From positions 186,001 through 250,000 of the forward strand of contig NZ_JACHCZ010000003.1 in the NCBI RefSeq assembly GCF_014207255.1: a DNA stretch of 64,000 bases. Direction: 5' to 3'. Below, in pieces: positions 50,865-60,400 of the stretch (within the stretch, counting starts at the first letter, position 1; each line of letters opens with the position of its first letter). The stretch comes from Pseudomonas sp. JAI120 (lineage in GTDB: Bacteria > Pseudomonadota > Gammaproteobacteria > Pseudomonadales > Pseudomonadaceae). Both the position numbers and the translations under genes were made by a program. The notes beneath the pieces are model-generated. The model was not told the origin of the DNA, searched no databases, and saw only the letters and a program-made list of their open reading frames with translations.

Positions 50865-50877
50865 CCTGCGCAGATTG

Positions 50878-52224
50878 TCAGGCGCGCTTGCGCTGGGCCC
50901 AACCCCAACTCAATCCCAGCACGGCCGCCAGGCCGGAAGCGCACAGCACGCTCAGTTTGGCGGCGGAGAGCAGGCTGGCATCGTTGAACGCCAATGAGGC
51001 GATAAAGATCGACATGGTAAAGCCGATACCCGCGAGCAAACCCACCAGCACCACGCCGGACCACGTCACACCCTGCGGCAACTGGCACAACCGCGATTTG
51101 ACCAGCAGCCCGCAGGCCAGGATGACACCGACCGGCTTGCCCACCACCAATGCCAGGATCACCGCGATGAAGACGTGCTGGGACATCACCTCGTCGAGGT
51201 TTGCGCCGGCCAGGTTCACCCCGGCGTTGGCCAGGGCAAACAACGGCATGATGCCGAACGCGACCCAGGGATGCAGCGCGGTCTGGATACGCTGCACGGG
51301 CGAGAGCATTTCGCGCTGCGCCTGGCGTATCTGCTTGAGGGGTTGATGCACCGCCTGCGGGTCCTGGCCCTTTGCAGAAAACTTGTCGACCAATTCGTGG
51401 AAGTTGCGCTGCAGGCTTTCCAGTGGTCGCTCGCGCATCGGCATCGAGCGCACCGGGCTCATCAGGCCGAGCAGCACGCCGGCTAGCGTGGGATGTACGC
51501 CGGTCTTGAGCAGACCGTACCAGACGATCGCACCTGGCAGGATGTACAGCACCATCTTGCTGATCCCCATGCGCTGGAACAACAGGACCATCAGCACCCC
51601 GCCCAAGGCAATCACGACGCCGCTCAAATCGAGGCTGGCGGTGTAGAACAGCGCGATGATCAGGATGGCGACGATGTCATCGATAATCGCCAAGGCCAGC
51701 AACAGAATGCGCACGCCGCCGGGAATTGACTTGCCCAACAACGCCAGCACGCCCACCGCAAAGGCGATGTCCGTCGCGGTCGGCACGGCCCAGCCATGGC
51801 TGGCCTCAGTGCCGTGGTTGATCGCCAGGTAAATGAGGGCCGGTACCACCACGCCCCCCAAGGCTGCACCCAGCGGCAAGACGGCCATCTTGAAACTGGC
51901 CAAGGCACCTTCGTGGATTTCCTGGCGTATCTCAGCCCCAACCACCAGGAAGAAAATCGTCATCAGACCGTCGTTCACTAGAAAGTGCAGCGACCTGGAA
52001 ACACTCCACTCGCCAAAACCCAGGGTTATCTGGGTATGCCAAAGGTGTTCATAGCTGGCGGCATAAGGACTGTTGGCCCAGGTCAGGGCCACAAGGGCCG
52101 CCACCAGTAGCGCGATACCGCTGACCGCTTCGATATGGGAAAACCGCTCCAGAGCAGACAGGGCACGCTCGGCCAAGACTTGCGGACGGGGAATGGTGGG
52201 CGATAGCGGTTTTTTTTCAGGCAC
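50878..52224 (-). CDS. nhaA: NhaA-type sodium/proton antiporter
   Basis: The 448-residue protein has the NhaA fold with about 12 membrane segments and the essential paired Asp in LALAIIDDIVAIL, plus ATDIAFAVGVLALLG. It expels Na+ in exchange for H+. GTG 52224 is chosen since GGAG lies 8 bases upstream; the frame extends further through a non-homologous, Cys- and His-rich stretch. There is a hydrophilic loop of about 50 residues before the helix HPWVAFGIMPLFALANAG, longer than in E. coli. Confidence 0.94.
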   Translation of the reverse strand: MPEKKPLSPTIPRPQVLAERALSALERFSHIEAVSGIALLVAALVALTWANSPYAASYEHLWHTQITLGFGEWSVSRSLHFLVNDGLMTIFFLVVGAEIRQEIHEGALASFKMAVLPLGAALGGVVVPALIYLAINHGTEASHGWAVPTATDIAFAVGVLALLGKSIPGGVRILLLALAIIDDIVAILIIALFYTASLDLSGVVIALGGVLMVLLFQRMGISKMVLYILPGAIVWYGLLKTGVHPTLAGVLLGLMSPVRSMPMRERPLESLQRNFHELVDKFSAKGQDPQAVHQPLKQIRQAQREMLSPVQRIQTALHPWVAFGIMPLFALANAGVNLAGANLDEVMSQHVFIAVILALVVGKPVGVILACGLLVKSRLCQLPQGVTWSGVVLVGLLAGIGFTMSIFIASLAFNDASLLSAAKLSVLCASGLAAVLGLSWGWAQRKRA

Positions 52225-52462
52225 GGGTGCACTCCGATGGCGGCCCGACCAACGCTTGAATTTAACCTGCAATGCGCAACACGCGACACCGCACCCGCAG
52301 CGATGATATGAAGCCGAGGCAGCGGGTGCAAACCCTATGAGGCGTCTCGAATGCAACGTTGGCGGATGCGCCACTTAATCGGCAACGGATCACAAATGGT
52401 AAGGTTGGGAACGTCGGCCATTTGAGACGGCTTTTTTCCCTTACTTTCATCTCCGAGGTTCC

Positions 52463-54343
52463 ATGCAGATCGAGTTACAGGAGATTCGCGACCACCTTCA
52501 CCGTTTCCCGCCTTTCGATGCGCTGCCGCTTGAATCGCTCGAGGCTATCGCCCGTCGCATCGAGGTCAGTTACTTCAAGGCAGGCGCCGACATTCTTGAA
52601 GCGGGCGCGGTTGTCCAGCATCTGCATTACGTGCGCAGCGGCGCCGTGGAAATCTACCGACGCAACGGCGAGCTCTATAACCGCCTGGTCGAGGGCGATC
52701 TCTTCGGCCAGGCCGGCTTGTTGCGCAGCAATAAAGTGCGCTTTCCGGCCAAGGCGCTGGAAGACAGCCTGATCTACTTTATCCCCGCCGAGTTGTTCGC
52801 CGAATTGTGCGCACAACACGATACCTTTGCGGACTTCGTCGAAGCCGAAGGGCACTCCCGGCTTAAGAGCGCAGTGGAGTCCCAGGGACGGGCGAGCGAG
52901 CTGATCCAGCTGAAAAGTCGCGCGCTGATCTCGCGCTCCCTGGTGTGGGTGAGCGCCGACACATCCGTGCACGAAGCCGCCAAGGTGATGACCGAGCAAA
53001 GCGTTTCATGCGTCGTCGTGATGGCGCCTGGCGACGGGCCGCACGCCAAGATGGTGGGCCTTGTGACCGACCGCGACCTGCGCACCCGCGTAGTCGCAGC
53101 GGCGCGCAGCGACACCGCCACCGCGATCAGCGAGGTCATGACCTCCGATCCCGCAGCGATACAAGCTGACGATTCGGTGTTCGAAGCCATGCTGGTGATG
53201 CTGCGCCGCAATATTCATCACCTACCGGTGATGCACAAGGGCCGCACCCTGGGGCTGATCAACTTGTCGGACATCATCCGCTACGAATCCCAGAGCAGCC
53301 TGTACCTGGTCAATCGCATCTCCAACCAAACCTCGGTCGAAGGCCTGCGCGAACTGCTGCGCGATCTACGCGGCACTTATATCCGCATGGTGCGTGATGG
53401 CGCTACCGCGCACATGATCGGCAGCGCCATTTCCGGTATCGGCCGAGCGTTCACCCAGCGCCTGCTGGAGCTGGCCGAAAAGCGGCTGGGACCGCCGCCG
53501 GTACCGTACTGCTTCATGGTGCTGGGCTCGATGGCACGCGATGAGCAATTGCTGGTCACCGATCAGGACAACGCCCTGGTGCTCGACGACAGCTTCGACC
53601 CGGCACTGCACGACGAGTATTTTCGCAGCCTCGCCGCCTTTGTCAGCGACGGCCTCGCGGCGTGCGGTTACAGCTATTGCAAAGGTGGCATCATGGCGAC
53701 TAACGATCAGTGGCGTCAGCCGCTACGCGTGTGGCGTGCCTACTTTGAGCAATGGATAGAAAAGCCCAACCCCGCCACGCTGCTCAATAGCTGCATCTTT
53801 TTCGACCTGGACGGCGTGTATGGTCAGCTTGAACTGGTGCAGACACTCAAAACGCTGTGCGCGCAAAAATCCAGTCGACATCCAGCGTTTCTGCATGCCA
53901 TGGCGCGCATTGCCCTGAACCGCACGCCACCCTTGGGGTTTTTCCGCACGTTCGTGGTCGAAACGGATGGGCGGCAAAAACGCATCATCAATCTCAAGGG
54001 GCGCGGCACCGCGCCGCTCACCGACCTGATTCGCATCCATGCCCTGGCCTGTGCCAGCACCGCGCAGAACTCGCTTGACCGGCTTGAGGCGATCAGCAGC
54101 ACCCAACTGATACAACCGGAAGCCGTCGAGCATCTACGTTATGCCCTGGAGTTTCTTTCCATGGTGCGCATCCGCCACCAGGCTGAAGCCATGGAACAAG
54201 GCGAAACGCCAGACAACTACATCGAGCCGGAGCGTTTTTCCTCCAGCGAGCGGCATAACCTCAAGGAAGCTTTCCAAGTGTTGAGCAATGCGCAGAGCTT
54301 CCTGCGGTTTCGCTATCCGGCAAAAGGACGGCCAAACCCGTGA
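52463..54343 (+). CDS. cNMP-binding, CBS and DUF294 nucleotidyltransferase-like protein
   Basis: The 626-residue cytosolic protein has a cyclic-nucleotide-binding-type domain (about 15-135), a pair of CBS motifs (about 155-280; SVSCVVVM, GLVTDRDLRTRVV and HHLPVMHKGRTLGLI), a DUF294 nucleotidyltransferase-like domain (about 300-440; LGSMARDEQLLVTDQDNALV) and a DUF294_C helical domain. It resembles PII-uridylyltransferase-like signalling proteins whose substrate is unknown. GAGG precedes the ATG. Its stop overlaps the next gene as GTGA, so both proteins are made together. Confidence 0.92.
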   Translation: MQIELQEIRDHLHRFPPFDALPLESLEAIARRIEVSYFKAGADILEAGAVVQHLHYVRSGAVEIYRRNGELYNRLVEGDLFGQAGLLRSNKVRFPAKALEDSLIYFIPAELFAELCAQHDTFADFVEAEGHSRLKSAVESQGRASELIQLKSRALISRSLVWVSADTSVHEAAKVMTEQSVSCVVVMAPGDGPHAKMVGLVTDRDLRTRVVAAARSDTATAISEVMTSDPAAIQADDSVFEAMLVMLRRNIHHLPVMHKGRTLGLINLSDIIRYESQSSLYLVNRISNQTSVEGLRELLRDLRGTYIRMVRDGATAHMIGSAISGIGRAFTQRLLELAEKRLGPPPVPYCFMVLGSMARDEQLLVTDQDNALVLDDSFDPALHDEYFRSLAAFVSDGLAACGYSYCKGGIMATNDQWRQPLRVWRAYFEQWIEKPNPATLLNSCIFFDLDGVYGQLELVQTLKTLCAQKSSRHPAFLHAMARIALNRTPPLGFFRTFVVETDGRQKRIINLKGRGTAPLTDLIRIHALACASTAQNSLDRLEAISSTQLIQPEAVEHLRYALEFLSMVRIRHQAEAMEQGETPDNYIEPERFSSSERHNLKEAFQVLSNAQSFLRFRYPAKGRPNP

Positions 54344-55062
54344 AGCATTCTTCAACGCCTGGGCCTTGCACGCATCTGGATTGGGCGAGCCGGTTCCGGA
54401 CCCTGGCGCAGGAAGCACGCCATCCGAGCCTGCAAAAATTCTATCGCGCCGGGACGGTCGCACCGCAGACGCCGATAGAACAGGTGCAACTGTTGGCCAT
54501 GGATGTGGAAACCACCGGCCTCAACCCCAACGCTCACAACATTGTGAGCATCGGTCTGATCCCATTTACGCTCAAGCGCATACGCTGTGGGCAAGCGCTC
54601 TACTGGGTCATCAAACCGCCGTCAGAGTTGAACGAACACTCGGTGACGTTCCATCACATTACTCATTCGGACGTATTGCATGCGCCCCCGTTGTCCGAGG
54701 TGCTGGACGCATTGCTCGAAGCCATGGCCGGCAATGTAATGGTGGTGCATTACCGGAATATCGAACGCGGTTTTCTGGACCAGGCACTGCGCCGCCAGTT
54801 GGGCGAGGGCCTGCAATTTCCGGTCATCGATACTATGCAACTGGAAGCGCGCATGCACCGTGGCAACCGAAGCTGGCTTGACCGGCTGCTGCGCCGTGCG
54901 CAGCCATCGATCAGGCTCGCCGATAGCCGCGAGCGCTATCATCTGCCCAGCTATCACGCCCACCACGCGCTCACCGATGCGCTGGCCGCGGCGGAATTGC
55001 TCCAGGCGCAGATCGCCCATCACTACTCGCCCGACACGCCGATCCAGACGCTATGGGATTGA
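54340..55062 (+). CDS. DEDDh-type 3'-5' exonuclease (DnaQ-like)
   Basis: The 240-residue protein has the exonuclease motifs ExoI (AMDVETTGLN; Asp55, Glu57), ExoII near VVHYRNIERGFLD and ExoIII (HAHHALTDALAAAELL, with the His and Asp of the DEDDh type). It starts with GTG at 54340, overlapping the previous stop by 4 bases. The partner DUF294 protein and this exonuclease are found together widely in Pseudomonas as I recall, usually beside a Na+-solute symporter. Confidence 0.9.
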   Translation: MKHSSTPGPCTHLDWASRFRTLAQEARHPSLQKFYRAGTVAPQTPIEQVQLLAMDVETTGLNPNAHNIVSIGLIPFTLKRIRCGQALYWVIKPPSELNEHSVTFHHITHSDVLHAPPLSEVLDALLEAMAGNVMVVHYRNIERGFLDQALRRQLGEGLQFPVIDTMQLEARMHRGNRSWLDRLLRRAQPSIRLADSRERYHLPSYHAHHALTDALAAAELLQAQIAHHYSPDTPIQTLWD

Positions 55063-55076
55063 AGCACCGCGCCCAA

Positions 55077-55105
55077 AAAAAGGTGCGCCCTGAGCGCACC
55101 TTTTA
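55077..55105. terminator. Bidirectional terminator between the exonuclease and BCCT genes
   Basis: GGTGCGC (55082-55088) pairs with GCGCACC (55094-55100) around a 5-base loop with A on the left and TTTT on the right, between two convergent genes. Confidence 0.88.
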
Positions 55106-55120
55106 TTCACAGCGTTAAAT

Positions 55121-56791
55121 TCAGGACCTTGGTTCCGACATCAGCCCCTTGACCAGGGAAATACAGCCCAGCATCAGCACGATGGCGAACGGCAGGCCCG
55201 TGGAAACCGCCATGGCCTGCAGCGCGACCAGACCGCCGCCAAGCAACAAGGCAATGGCGATCACGCCTTCGATGACCGCCCAGAACACGCGCTGCGGTAC
55301 CGGCGCGTCAACCTTGCCGCCTGCCGTAATGGTGTCAATCACCAACGAACCGGAGTCTGAAGAGGTGATGAAGAACACGATGACCAGGATAATCCCCAGG
55401 AACGAGGTGATTTCCTTGAGCGGTAAATGCCCCAGCATGGCGAACAGCTTGAGCTCCAGCACGGCATCCTTGACGCCCATGAAGCCTTGGAGCGTGGTCT
55501 GGTCAATGGCGGTGCCGCCGAAGGTGGTCATCCACAATACCGACACCAGCGAAGGCACCAACAGCACCGAGATCAGGAACTCACGCACGGTACGGCCACG
55601 GCTCACGCGGGCGATGAACATACCGACAAACGGTGACCAACTGATCCACCAGGCCCAGTAGAACGCAGTCCAACCCTGGGTGAACTCAGTGTCGGTGCGG
55701 CCGAAGGGGTTGGACAGCGCAGGCAGGTACTCGGCGTAAGTCACCAGGTTGTGGAAGAAACCGCTGAAGATAGCCAGGGTCGGGCCCACGATGATGATAA
55801 ACAGCAACAGCAGCAAGGCCAGCCCCATGTTGATCTGGGACAGCATCTTGACGCCCTTGTCGAGGCCGGACAGCACCGACCACAGGGCGATCAGCGTGAT
55901 GCCGATAATCAGCACCACCTTGCTCAGGTTCGTCGACTGGATACCAAACAGGTATTCGATACCCGCAGCCGCCTGTTCCGCGCCGATCCCCAAGGATGTC
56001 GCGAGGCCGAACAAGGTAGCGAACACGGCCAGGATATCAATGATATGCCCCGGCCAGCCCCACACACGCTCACCCAGCAACGGGTAGAAAATCGACCGTA
56101 TCGACAGCGGCAAACCCTTGTTATACGAAAACAGCGCCAACGACAGCGCGACAATCGCATAGATCGCCCAAGGGTGCAGGCCCCAGTGGAATATGGTCGC
56201 GGCCATTGCCAGGTCGGCGGATGCCTTCATATCCCCCGCGGCACCGCCCAGCGGCGCCCAATCGGTGCGCACACCGTTGGGATCAAGGGTCACACCGCCC
56301 ATCGACGCCGCATAATGCGACATGGGTTCAGCGACCCCGTAGAACATCAAGCCAATGCCCATGCCGGCGGCAAACAGCATTGAAAACCAGCCCACGTACG
56401 AATGGTCCGGCTTCGCGTCCCGGCCCCCGAGGCGAACCTTGCCCAGCGGTGAAACGATCAGCGCAAAGCACAGCACCACGAAAATATTGGCCACACTCAT
56501 GAAGAACCAGGCCAGGTGAGCGGTCAACCAATTGCGTATCGCACTGAACAGCGGCTCGACTTCGTTCTGCAAGGCCAGCGTCAGGATGACGAACAGCACG
56601 ATCGTCGCCGCCGAAATAATGAAGACCTTGCCATGGATATCCAGCGAAAAAGAAAACTCGCCTTTGATGTTGTCTTGCCCGATTACATAATCGGTATCAA
56701 TCAGGTTGGCGGCCCCGCTCGGAGCAGGGATACCCTCCTCGCCCGAGGAATGAGGGTTGGCTGGTAGATCAGCCATAGGTTTTTCAGCCAT
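55121..56791 (-). CDS. BCCT-family (betaine/choline/carnitine) transporter
   Basis: The 556-residue protein has 12 membrane helices, the Na+-coupling motif FAAGMGIGLMFYGVAEPMSHY and the family signature WTAFYWAWWISWSPFVGMFI. The N-terminal 50 residues are acidic and hydrophilic. It takes up betaine, choline or a related quaternary amine with Na+. AAGGAGG before the ATG gives a strong ribosome site. The C-terminus is short, unlike BetP-type osmosensors with long C-terminal tails. Confidence 0.93.
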   Translation of the reverse strand: MAEKPMADLPANPHSSGEEGIPAPSGAANLIDTDYVIGQDNIKGEFSFSLDIHGKVFIISAATIVLFVILTLALQNEVEPLFSAIRNWLTAHLAWFFMSVANIFVVLCFALIVSPLGKVRLGGRDAKPDHSYVGWFSMLFAAGMGIGLMFYGVAEPMSHYAASMGGVTLDPNGVRTDWAPLGGAAGDMKASADLAMAATIFHWGLHPWAIYAIVALSLALFSYNKGLPLSIRSIFYPLLGERVWGWPGHIIDILAVFATLFGLATSLGIGAEQAAAGIEYLFGIQSTNLSKVVLIIGITLIALWSVLSGLDKGVKMLSQINMGLALLLLLFIIIVGPTLAIFSGFFHNLVTYAEYLPALSNPFGRTDTEFTQGWTAFYWAWWISWSPFVGMFIARVSRGRTVREFLISVLLVPSLVSVLWMTTFGGTAIDQTTLQGFMGVKDAVLELKLFAMLGHLPLKEITSFLGIILVIVFFITSSDSGSLVIDTITAGGKVDAPVPQRVFWAVIEGVIAIALLLGGGLVALQAMAVSTGLPFAIVLMLGCISLVKGLMSEPRS

Positions 56792-56953
56792 ACAGGCCTC
56801 CTTGAAAGTGGTGTGCGGTCGCGCGCACCCTTATCTGCTCCGCTGTTCCTATGGTTAACGAGAGATGCTAGGCGAACATCCTACAAGCTTCGCCGCACAT
56901 ATGTGCAAACACACTTTAAGACTTATCGATAATCAGGACCGGATCGCCGCGCC

Positions 56954-57409
56954 TCAAGCCAATCCAGACTCGACCAGTAACGCCTCCAACCCCATCAAAT
57001 CCGGCACCTTCGCCACATGCTCCCCCACCTGCACCGCTGCCAGTTCCAATGGGCACAGCGGCACGTCCACATAGCTCAATTCGCTATCGAGCTTGTACGA
57101 GCGCGGAATTCCCTGGATCACCACTGCAATAAACTTCAACGTCGGCCGCCCGCCCAGCGCATTCAACACCACGATCCGCGAGCGTTCGCCGGTCACGCTG
57201 GCCTCGCCGCACACCGCTTCAAAGCTGATCAACGGGATTTGCCGATCCCGCCACGTCACTTGCCGCAAATACCACGGCGGTGCGTCGCTGGCCGGTTCGC
57301 CGCGTTGGAAGTCGATCAACTCGGCGATGGCGACGTTGGGCAGTACCAGGTGGCGGTCGGCCAGGGGCAGGAGCAGGCCGGTGAGTTGGCTGGTGCGGTG
57401 GTCAAGCAC
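56954..57409 (-). CDS. chpC: CheW-like protein of the Chp system (ChpC-type)
   Basis: The 151-residue protein has a CheW-like beta fold: LLLPLADRHLVLPNVAIAELID, RQIPLISFEAVCGE and SRIVVLNALGG. GTG 57409 is chosen since GGAG is just upstream and it overlaps the chpA stop by 8 bases. It couples receptors and kinase in the pilus chemosensory system. By position it corresponds to chpC rather than pilI; chpB, which lies between in P. aeruginosa, is absent. Confidence 0.78.
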   Translation of the reverse strand: MLDHRTSQLTGLLLPLADRHLVLPNVAIAELIDFQRGEPASDAPPWYLRQVTWRDRQIPLISFEAVCGEASVTGERSRIVVLNALGGRPTLKFIAVVIQGIPRSYKLDSELSYVDVPLCPLELAAVQVGEHVAKVPDLMGLEALLVESGLA

Positions 57410-60400
57410 GGGATTTGCTCCAGTAGGCGATGCTCTCGAGCAGCACCGATTCCTGGTACGGCTTGCCCAGGTAGTCGTTGACGCCGATGGCCATGGCACG
57501 GTCGCGGTGTTTCTGGCCTGTGCGGGAGGTGATCATGATGATCGGCAGGCGCATCAGCCGGGGGTCGTTGCGCACATGGATGGCGACTTCGAAGCCGTCC
57601 ATGCGCGGCATTTCGATGTCGAGCAGCATCAGGTCGGGCGTATGTTCCTCGAGCACGGCCAGGGCGTCGATGCCGTCTTTAGCGGTGAGTACGTTCATGC
57701 CGTTGCGCTCCAGCAGGCGGCTGGTGACTTTGCGCACGGTGACCGAGTCGTCCACCACCAGCACCAGCAGCGGGCGCTTTTTCAGCGGGTCGTTGAGAAT
57801 CAACGGAGCATCCACCGGCTGCGCCGGCAAGGCCGGTTGCCGGGCGCGGATATGCGCCAGCAAGTCGATAATCAAGACCACGCGCCCATCACCCAGGATG
57901 GTCGCGCCGGATAACCCCTGCACCCCGGAAAATTGCGGGCCCAGGCCCTTGACCACAATCTCCCGGGTGCCGGCCATGGCGTCCACATGCACCGCTACGC
58001 GGCGCTCATTGCACTGCACCAGCAACACCGGCACGGGTTGATATTGGCCCAATAGTTTCGGGCGGCCGACGGTGTGCAGTAGGTCACCCAGGTAAAACAA
58101 CTCGTAGCGTTGGCCGGCATATTCATAACGCGGCGGATCCTGCTGGTAGTGCCCCGCCAGTTCATGGGGCAGCACACGCACCAACCCTTCGATGGTATTG
58201 AGCGGGATCGCGTATTGGTCGTCTGCGCACTGCACCATCAACGCCCGGTTGACCGACACGGTAAACGGCAGGCGAATGCGAAAGTGCACGCCCTCCCCCG
58301 GCGTCGAGTCAATGACCATCGAGCCACCGAGCTGGCGCACTTCTTCGTGCACCACGTCCATGCCCACGCCACGCCCGGAAATCTGCGTGATCTTTTCCGC
58401 GGTGGAGAACCCCGGCTGCAGGATGAACTGCAACACATCACGGTCGCTCATCTCTTGATGAGGGGCGAGCAAACCGCGCTTGATCGCCTTGCGCCGCACC
58501 GCTTCCAGAGGCACACCGGCACCGTCGTCGCGCATGTCGAAAACGATATCGCCGCCTTCGTGGGTCAGGTCCAGGGTGATGCGGCCCTTCTCCGGTTTGC
58601 CGGCCAGCAACCGCGCATCGCGTGATTCCAGGCCATGGTCGACGGCGTTGCGCAGCATGTGTTCCAGCGGCGCCGCCATGCGCTCCAGCACGTTGCGGTC
58701 CATCTCTCCCTCGGCATTGCCGACGATGAACTCCACGTCCTTGCCCAACTCGCCCGCCACCTGGCGCACGATGCGCTTAAGGCGCGGCAGCATGCGCTCG
58801 AAGGGCACCATGCGCGTGCGCATCAGGCCTTCCTGCAACTCGGTATTGATGCGCGCCTGTTGCTGCAACAGGTCATGGGCATCTTCGTTGCGGCGGTCGA
58901 GGGTGTCCTTGAGGTCGAGCAGGTCGGAGGCGGATTCGGACAGCGCCCGGGACAGTTGCTGCAACTGCGAATGACGGTCCATTTCCAGCGGGTCGAATTC
59001 TTCGTAGCCCAGGCGCTCGGCCTCGGCCTGTTGACGGCTGAGAATGCGCCCCTGGGTTTCGGTATCGAGGCGACGCAGTTGGTCGCGCATACGCTCGATG
59101 GTGGTTTCCACTTCATGCAGGGCAATGCGCGCGTCGTTGACCTGCTGCTCGATACGGCCACGAAAGATCGACGTTTCCCCCGCCAGATTGACCAGGTCGT
59201 CGAGCAGGTCGGCGGAGATTTTCACCATGTCGGCGGCGGGATCAACCACCGCATCGGCCTTGCCTGCGGGCAACGCCAATGGCACCACTGGCTCATCGCT
59301 GGGGTGAACCAGGCTCTTGATCCGTTCGATAAGCCTGTCCACCGAGCCCACCGGCAGCCCATCCGCCACGGCGTCGATCATCTGTGCCAGGCGGTCGTGG
59401 CAACCTTGCAGCAACGCGAACAGTTCGGCGGACGGCGCGAGCAAACCGGCGGACAGCCCTTCGTAGAGAAATTCCAGCTCATGGGCCAGGTCACCAATCG
59501 GTCCGATCTCGACCATGCGTGCGCCGCCCTTGAGGGTGTGCAAATCACGCAGCAGGGTTTCCACTTCCTGGCGATTGTTCGGCTCGGCCTGCCAGCGCAG
59601 CAAGGCGCTGCCGGAGCTGTCGAGAATGTCGGCGGCTTCTTCGAGGAAGATGTCCAGCAACTCCGGGTCGGTGCCCGGCGTTTCCGCAGGTGGGGCGGCC
59701 TGTGCAGCCGGCATGCCGCCCTGGCGTAGCGCGCGCAACCTGGCGACCAGCTCGGCACTGTCGCTCAAGGGTTGATGGTGCTGCAGCTCCTCCAGTTGCA
59801 AGGCCAACCGCTCATGGCTGGCCATCAGCACCTGAGACAGCTCGCTGGAGTAGCTGTAGCGCCGATCCACCAAGCCTTCGTACAAGCACTCCAACTCATG
59901 CGCCAGGTCGCCCACCGGCCCGATGTCGGCCATGCGCGCGCCGCCCTTGAGGGTGTGCAGGTCGCGCTGCAGTGACGACAACGGCGCCGCACTCTCCGGC
60001 TCCAGCAGCCAGCGTTTCAGGGACTGCCCCGCACTGTCGAGGATATCCACGGCTTCTTCGAGGAAGATCTCCACGAGCTCATCGTCGATCGCTGTTTCAT
60101 GCTGCAGTTGCGCCGTGGCGGCGCCCAGTTCAGAGATGCTCAGGGCGCGGCTGCCGTCGCTTTTGATCAGGCCGGTGGCAGCAGGGTCCAGAGCATCGTC
60201 CAACAGTTCGCGCAGGGCGTTTACGCGGGCCGGTGCAGGGATGATTTCCTGGCCGGCGGCCAATTGATCGAGCATGTTGATCAGCGCTTCATGGGCCTGC
60301 TCGGCCTCATGGAAAAACCGCTCGCTGACCGCCAGGCTGCTTTCTTCCACGGCGCCGTAGAGGTCGAGCAAGGCTTCGCAGAGTTCATCGATGGCGTGCA

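Larger units (their letters stand above)
50445..50877. other. Intergenic region between mdcA and nhaA with regulatory sites and hairpins
   Basis: The mdcA-proximal 110 bases hold a promoter and LysR-type operator. The rest has no convincing gene. A short minus-strand frame of 35 codons (ending at 50559) encodes MAAARRRSSDLLGVELGQLL and 15 more residues; it looks like the C-terminal remnant of a small Pseudomonas protein, but I cannot name it. Three hairpins lie at 50684-50710, 50748-50768 and 50842-50864. Confidence 0.4.

Noticed and set aside
52225..52374. An N-terminal extension of NhaA to 52374
   Set aside because: The extension is Cys-, Arg- and His-rich with no homology to NhaA, and GGAG before GTG 52224 fits a start.
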